From assembly GCF_900496965.1 (NCBI RefSeq), contig NZ_UFQB01000003.1, forward strand, positions 1 through 64,000: a stretch of 64,000 nucleotides of DNA, given 5' to 3'. This DNA is from Achromobacter agilis (lineage in GTDB: Bacteria > Pseudomonadota > Gammaproteobacteria > Burkholderiales > Burkholderiaceae_B). The notes under the pieces are model-generated. The model made no database searches. It had not been told where the DNA came from and saw only the letters and a program-made list of their open reading frames with translations. Position numbers and translations under genes: made by a program. Shown here piece by piece: positions 59,957 to 64,000 of the stretch (the first letter of the stretch is position 1; the number at the start of each line of letters is the position of its first letter).

Positions 59957-60913
59957 ATGAAAAGACTGATCAAACTGCTCATCGGCGTCACGCTCGCCGT
60001 GGGCGCCCAGGCGAGTTACGCCTTTCCCGATAAGCCGATCCGGCTGATCGTGCCTTATCCGCCAGGCACCGGCACCGACACGCTGGCGCGCTTCACCGCC
60101 CGCCAGCTGGAGGCCAGGCTGGGCCAGCCCGTGATCGCCGAAAACCGGCCGGGCGCCAGCGGCATCATCGCCACCCAGACGGTAGTATCGGCAGCGCCCG
60201 ACGGCTACACGCTGCTGCTCGCGGCCAACGCGCCGGTGGCGACCAACGTGGCAGCGTTCGCCAAGCTGCCCTACGACCCCCTGACCGACCTGGCGCCGGT
60301 GGCCGTGCTGGCCCAGGCGCCGATGGGTTTCTACGTCTACCAGGATTCGCCCTACCGGTCCGTGGCGGACCTGGTGGCGGCCGCGAGGAAGGATCCGAAG
60401 AAGCTGAACTACGGCGCGGGCAGCGCCACCTACCAGATCGCCACGGAGTGGTTCCTGTCGTTGGCGCAGGCCAGCGCCAACGGCATTTCCTACAAGGGCG
60501 CGGGCCCGGCGCTCAATGACCTGGCGGGCAAGCAGGTGGACTTCGTGATCGCGGAATACAGCGGGGCGCAGGCCCTGGTGCAGGCGGGCAAGCTGCGGCT
60601 GCTGGCGGTGACGACGAACGAACGGCTGGCCAGCGCGCCGGACGTGCCGACCCTGCAGGAGCTGGGATTCAAGGATTTCTTCAAGGTGGCGTGGTGGGCG
60701 ATGTTCGCGCCGGCCAAGACGCCCGCTCCCGTCGTGAAGGCCTTGCAGGACGCGCTGCTGGCGATCTACGCCGAGCCCAAGACCCGCGATTTCCTGGCGC
60801 AGAGCAATTTCATTTCCTTCATCGGCGACGCGCAAGCGCTGGCCAGGTTCCAGAAGAAGGAAATCGAGCTCGAGATCGCCACGGCGCAGAACGCCAACAT
60901 CCCCAAGCAATAG
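59957..60913 (+). CDS. Bug-type tripartite tricarboxylate transporter receptor
   Basis: The 318-residue precursor has a signal peptide (cut near SYAFPD), then FPDKPIRLIVPYPPGTGTDTLAR and YKGAGPALNDLAGKQVD. AAAGGAGCTGG precedes ATG 59957. It lies between the quinone oxidoreductase and the second CoA-transferase, so it is part of this operon. Confidence 0.9.
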   Translation: MKRLIKLLIGVTLAVGAQASYAFPDKPIRLIVPYPPGTGTDTLARFTARQLEARLGQPVIAENRPGASGIIATQTVVSAAPDGYTLLLAANAPVATNVAAFAKLPYDPLTDLAPVAVLAQAPMGFYVYQDSPYRSVADLVAAARKDPKKLNYGAGSATYQIATEWFLSLAQASANGISYKGAGPALNDLAGKQVDFVIAEYSGAQALVQAGKLRLLAVTTNERLASAPDVPTLQELGFKDFFKVAWWAMFAPAKTPAPVVKALQDALLAIYAEPKTRDFLAQSNFISFIGDAQALARFQKKEIELEIATAQNANIPKQ

Positions 60914-60981
60914 GCCGGCAGCGGCGGCAGGGCGCGCGCCGTGGATGGGTCCGTGGCGCCCGCGTCCAACCAGGAGCAGAT

Positions 60982-62121
60982 ATGACAGGTCCTTTGTCCG
61001 GCGTGCGCGTCGTCGACGCCAGCAATTTCGTTTTCGGGCCAATGGCCACCCAGTTGCTTGCCGATATGGGCGCCGAGGTGATCAAGGTCGAGCCGCCGCA
61101 GGGCGATCCGATGCGCATGGTCGGCCGGTCGCGCAACCCGAAAATGGGATCATTCTTCCTCAATCTGAACCGGGACAAGCGCAGCGTGGTGCTGGACCTG
61201 AAGACCGCCGGCGATGTGGCGCGCCTGGATGCGCTATTGGCTACGGCCGATGTCTTCGTGCACAACATGCGTCCGGCGGCCGCCAGGCGGCTCGGCATCG
61301 ACTACCGCAGCCTGGCCGGGCGCCATCCACGGCTGGTCTACGCTGTGGCGCTCGGCTTCCATCAGGACGGCCGCTATGCCGAACGCCCCGCCTACGACGA
61401 CGTGATCCAGGGCATGAGCGGGGTGTCGGGCTTGCACGCGCGCATGTACGGCGAGCCCGGTTTCGTGCCCATGCTGTTCACCGACAAGCTCTGCGGCGTG
61501 TACCTGGCCGGCGCGATCGCGTCCGCGCTGGTGGCCCGGGCCGCCAGCGGGCAGGGGCAGCAGGTGGAAGTGCCCATGTTCGAAACCATGGCGTCCTTCA
61601 ACCTGGTCGAGCACCTGGCCGACGGCATTTTCGGCGGCCGGCAGGCGGACGCGGCGCCGCCCGGCTACGAACGGGTCTTCAGCCGCTATCACCGGCCGCT
61701 CAGGACCCGGGAGGGCTATGTGTGCCTGGTCGCCAACACGGACGCCCAATGGCAGCGCCTGTTCTCCCTGCTGGGCCGGCCCGAACTGGCCGCCGATCCG
61801 CGCTTTGCCACGATGGGAGACCGCATCCGCAATGCGGAACCGCTTTACGGGGAGGTCAGCGAGCGTCTGCTCGAGCGTGGCGCGGCCGAGTGGCTGGCGC
61901 TGTTCCTGCAGCACGATATCCCCGCGGGGCCGGCCAACGGCCTGGATGAGCTGCTGAACGACCCGCACCTGGCCGACGTGGGGTTCTTCGAAACCGTGCA
62001 GCACCCGACCGAGGGCGAATTGCGCTGCGCGCCCACGCCCTTCCGCTTTTCGGCCAGCGCGCGGGCTGCGGCGGGCGGCGCGCCGGGGCTGGGCGAACAC
62101 AACGCGGAGATCCTGGGGTAG
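60982..62121 (+). CDS. Class III CoA-transferase (second)
   Basis: The 379-residue protein starts MTGPLSGVRVVDASNFVFGPMATQLLADMGAEVIKVE, the class III start, with the nucleophile Asp in RPAYDDVIQGMSGVSG. CAGGAGCAG precedes ATG 60982. It ends the TetR-linked operon; with the crotonase it suggests activation and shortening of an acid as a CoA ester. Acceptor and donor unknown. Confidence 0.9.
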   Translation: MTGPLSGVRVVDASNFVFGPMATQLLADMGAEVIKVEPPQGDPMRMVGRSRNPKMGSFFLNLNRDKRSVVLDLKTAGDVARLDALLATADVFVHNMRPAAARRLGIDYRSLAGRHPRLVYAVALGFHQDGRYAERPAYDDVIQGMSGVSGLHARMYGEPGFVPMLFTDKLCGVYLAGAIASALVARAASGQGQQVEVPMFETMASFNLVEHLADGIFGGRQADAAPPGYERVFSRYHRPLRTREGYVCLVANTDAQWQRLFSLLGRPELAADPRFATMGDRIRNAEPLYGEVSERLLERGAAEWLALFLQHDIPAGPANGLDELLNDPHLADVGFFETVQHPTEGELRCAPTPFRFSASARAAAGGAPGLGEHNAEILG

Positions 62122-62128
62122 GCGGCGC

Positions 62129-62770
62129 CTACATGCGTACGGACGCGATGCCCGCGACCCACACCCAGCGCCCGCCGCGCAGCTCGAAGTCGTAGGTCAT
62201 GGCGTCGGACGGCATGTGCAGGAACGGCGCGAACCAGACGCGCACGCGGCCGGGCGCCTGGACGTCCCAAAGCGAAACGCCGCCGATGGGGCTGTCGGGA
62301 GACAGGCCCAGCATGGAAATATAGGCTTCATTCCGGGGGCTTTCGCCTTCCGGCTTGGCCGGCCATTCGCCTAGCTCCTGGCTGCCCGAGTAGAAGACCA
62401 GCCCCGTGGCGAACGGATCGGCGGCCTCGCCGCCGAAGCGGGCGATATTGAGCTGGCCCATGCCGTCGTCGGACCGGGCGCACAGGATGCGCTCGAACAG
62501 CGCCAGCAGGGTTTCTTCCTGCTCAATGCCGAGACGGCCGCGCATCAATGCGGATACCGGGGTCTGGCCCTCGGTACAGTGGCGCGTTTCCAGCAGCAGG
62601 CCGCGTTCGGTGCGCTGGACGGAATCGCCGGGCTTGGCGCCGGTCAGCATGCCGCCGATGTCGCGCAGCACGGATTGCTGGCCGGACGATTGCGCGAGGG
62701 ATGGGGGGCCGGCCGTCAGGCCGGCAATGATCAGGGCCCCGCAAAGGGCCGACGTGAGGGTGATGCGCAT
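62129..62770 (-). CDS. Secreted hypothetical protein
   Basis: The 213-residue precursor has a signal peptide (about 1-27, cut near SLAQS). The mature protein shows SVLRDIGGMLTG, a single pair-like Cys region (HCTEGQ and ILCARSD) and a C-terminal WVWVAGIASVRM. No family I recognise. It ends 8 bp from the CoA-transferase stop, convergent. Confidence 0.65.
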   Translation of the reverse strand: MRITLTSALCGALIIAGLTAGPPSLAQSSGQQSVLRDIGGMLTGAKPGDSVQRTERGLLLETRHCTEGQTPVSALMRGRLGIEQEETLLALFERILCARSDDGMGQLNIARFGGEAADPFATGLVFYSGSQELGEWPAKPEGESPRNEAYISMLGLSPDSPIGGVSLWDVQAPGRVRVWFAPFLHMPSDAMTYDFELRGGRWVWVAGIASVRM

Positions 62771-62808
62771 AGCCTGCTTTCTGTTGCTTTACCGGTCGGA
62801 GGGAGGCG

Positions 62809-63459
62809 TCAGGGCGCCTTCAGGCGGGAAGGCACTTCGTCCGTGTCGCTGCAGACCGCCAGCACTTCGGCGGGCTTCTTGCTCAGCGACAGATAGACGT
62901 GCCCGATGCTGCTGTCGAAATACGCGGTTTCGAGCTTGCCGAGCACGACGCTTTCGCCGTTTTCGAACTGGATGCGGACCTTGCCGGACAGCACCACGGC
63001 GAACTCTTGGCCCGGGTGCCGGATGTAGTCCTCGAATTCCACCACTTCGCGCGCATCGATCAGGGCGAACATGGGCGTCATCTTCTTGCCGGGATATTCG
63101 CCCATGAGCAAGCGGTAGTGATAGTTTTCCGTGACGTAGTCGCGGGCGTCGCCGAGCTTGTTCTTGACGAAGGTGGGGGCGACGGCGGCCTGGGGGGCGT
63201 CCCCCAGCATGAACATGCGGGTCATGTCGATGTCCAGCGCCCGGGCCAGCGCGGCGAACTTTTCGTAGCTCAGGGCGATCTGCCCAAGCTCGGCTTTCGA
63301 GAGCGTCGACACCGCGATGCCGCTGGCGCGGGAAACGGCCTGCAAGGTCAGTTTCCTTGCCTTGCGCTCGGCCCGCAGGCGAGCGCCCATTTCTTCCTTG
63401 CCCACGATCTCGGGCGGGGAGGTATTGCCGGATAGGGCCATGTAGCGGTGTGGCATCAA
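62809..63459 (-). CDS. XRE-cupin transcriptional regulator
   Basis: The 216-residue protein has an N-terminal helix-turn-helix (about 25-82, LTLQAVSRASGIAVSTLSKAELGQI) and a C-terminal cupin (about 130-205, HPGQEFAVVLSGKVRIQF). This layout matches sensor-type regulators of catabolic and amino acid genes. Start 63459 lacks a good ribosome site; 63441 is possible. It is tandem with the carbamoyl hydrolase gene upstream. Confidence 0.86.
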   Translation of the reverse strand: MMPHRYMALSGNTSPPEIVGKEEMGARLRAERKARKLTLQAVSRASGIAVSTLSKAELGQIALSYEKFAALARALDIDMTRMFMLGDAPQAAVAPTFVKNKLGDARDYVTENYHYRLLMGEYPGKKMTPMFALIDAREVVEFEDYIRHPGQEFAVVLSGKVRIQFENGESVVLGKLETAYFDSSIGHVYLSLSKKPAEVLAVCSDTDEVPSRLKAP

Positions 63460-63528
63460 GGGTTGAGGGTTGGGGCAGGGCCCGCAAGCCCCGCCGCGTG
63501 TATGCCGGATTGTAAGGGGTGCGGCGGC

Positions 63529-64000
63529 TCAGGCGGGAGGGCGGGCGCCGGTGCGTTCTACGATCATTCCGTAGTGCTCCGGACGACGGTGGGCGGCGAA
63601 GTTGAAGATGTTGGCGCGGTAATGCTCCGACACCGACAGGTCGCAGACGAAGTTGATGACCTCGTCGTCCTCGGAGAAGGCGCGCACCATGATTTCTCCT
63701 GTGGGGGCGACGATGCAGGAGCCGCCGATCATCGGATTGCCTTCCTCGACGCCGGCCTTCGCGGCGGCGGCCACCCAGCAGGCGTTCTGGTAGGCGCCCG
63801 CCTGCAAGGACAGCAGGTGGTGGTGCATGCGCAGATGGATGGGTTCGTCCCATTGCACATAGCCGGAAGGGGTGTTGTAGCCGGCCATGACCACCTCCAC
63901 GCCCTGCAGGCCCATGACGCGGAAGGTCTCGGGCCAGCGCCGGTCGTTGCAGATGCACATGCCGATGGCGGCGTCCGGCGTCTGCCAGACCGGAAAACCC
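63529..64000 (-). CDS. N-carbamoyl-D-amino-acid hydrolase-like protein (partial)
   Basis: The C-terminal part runs out of the right edge; 156 residues are visible. It belongs to the nitrilase superfamily, with the catalytic Cys in GMCICNDRRWPETFRVMGLQG, typical of D-carbamoylases. The Glu and Lys of the triad lie outside the window. Such enzymes act after D-hydantoinase on N-carbamoyl-D-amino acids. Stop near 63529; the XRE-cupin gene is the next gene downstream. Confidence 0.83.
   Translation of the reverse strand, partial: GFPVWQTPDAAIGMCICNDRRWPETFRVMGLQGVEVVMAGYNTPSGYVQWDEPIHLRMHHHLLSLQAGAYQNACWVAAAAKAGVEEGNPMIGGSCIVAPTGEIMVRAFSEDDEVINFVCDLSVSEHYRANIFNFAAHRRPEHYGMIVERTGARPPA

Noticed and set aside
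31525..62121. Genomic island inserted at tRNA-Leu(GAG)
   Set aside because: The accessory genes start just after the tRNA, but I found no integrase and no direct repeat of the tRNA 3' end within the window.

Overview
The window is a GC-rich stretch typical of a betaproteobacterium of the Alcaligenaceae (Bordetella or Achromobacter type). The evidence is the gene order ilvB-ilvH-ilvC-pssA and rpsO-pnp, tpiA followed by secG, six Bug-type solute receptors, many LysR regulators, CCA-encoding tRNAs, and a GC-rich interspersed repeat. The species cannot be fixed from the sequence alone.

Positions 1-18 kb are mostly housekeeping. They hold a probable transposase end and a repeat pair, branched-chain amino acid synthesis (ilvBHC), phosphatidylserine synthase, rpsO-pnp, threonine dehydratase (ilvA), tRNA-Ser(UGA), tpiA and secG. 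At 12.06-12.37 kb on the minus strand is a tRNA-Leu(UAA) gene split by a 223-nt group I intron that closely resembles the Azoarcus tRNA-Ile intron. It is the strongest unusual feature in the window.

Positions 17.7-31.4 kb look like nutrient scavenging. An RpiR regulator and a HAD phosphatase face a phosphonate-type ABC transporter (phnD-phnC-phnE) with a candidate Pho box and a perfect 11-bp inverted repeat upstream. A small lipoprotein, a Tat-exported phospholipase C and a YadA-like trimeric adhesin follow. Next come a LysR regulator and an operon of 2-oxoadipate dioxygenase (HglS type), an FMN alpha-hydroxy-acid oxidase and a Bug receptor, then tRNA-Leu(GAG) and a second copy of the interspersed repeat pair.

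Positions 32-62 kb are a dense accessory catabolic region. A tightly overlapping minus-strand operon encodes hydantoinase/oxoprolinase A and B, a ThDP enzyme, and a three-subunit FAD/2Fe-2S amine or opine dehydrogenase, controlled by a divergent LysR next to a Bug receptor. A plus-strand cluster (43.5-55 kb) carries Bug receptors, an MmgE/PrpD protein, two 3-hydroxyisobutyrate-dehydrogenase-like enzymes, three SDRs, a cupin, NIPSNAP and YCII proteins, and a carboxymuconolactone-decarboxylase-like protein. A third block (56-62 kb) contains two class III CoA-transferases, a TetR regulator with two matching candidate operators, a crotonase lacking the usual catalytic glutamates, a quinone oxidoreductase and another Bug receptor. 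The window ends in an XRE-cupin regulator and a truncated N-carbamoyl-D-amino-acid hydrolase.

Substrates of the catabolic blocks cannot be read from sequence. The operon structures and enzyme classes are directly visible; the pathways proposed are inference.
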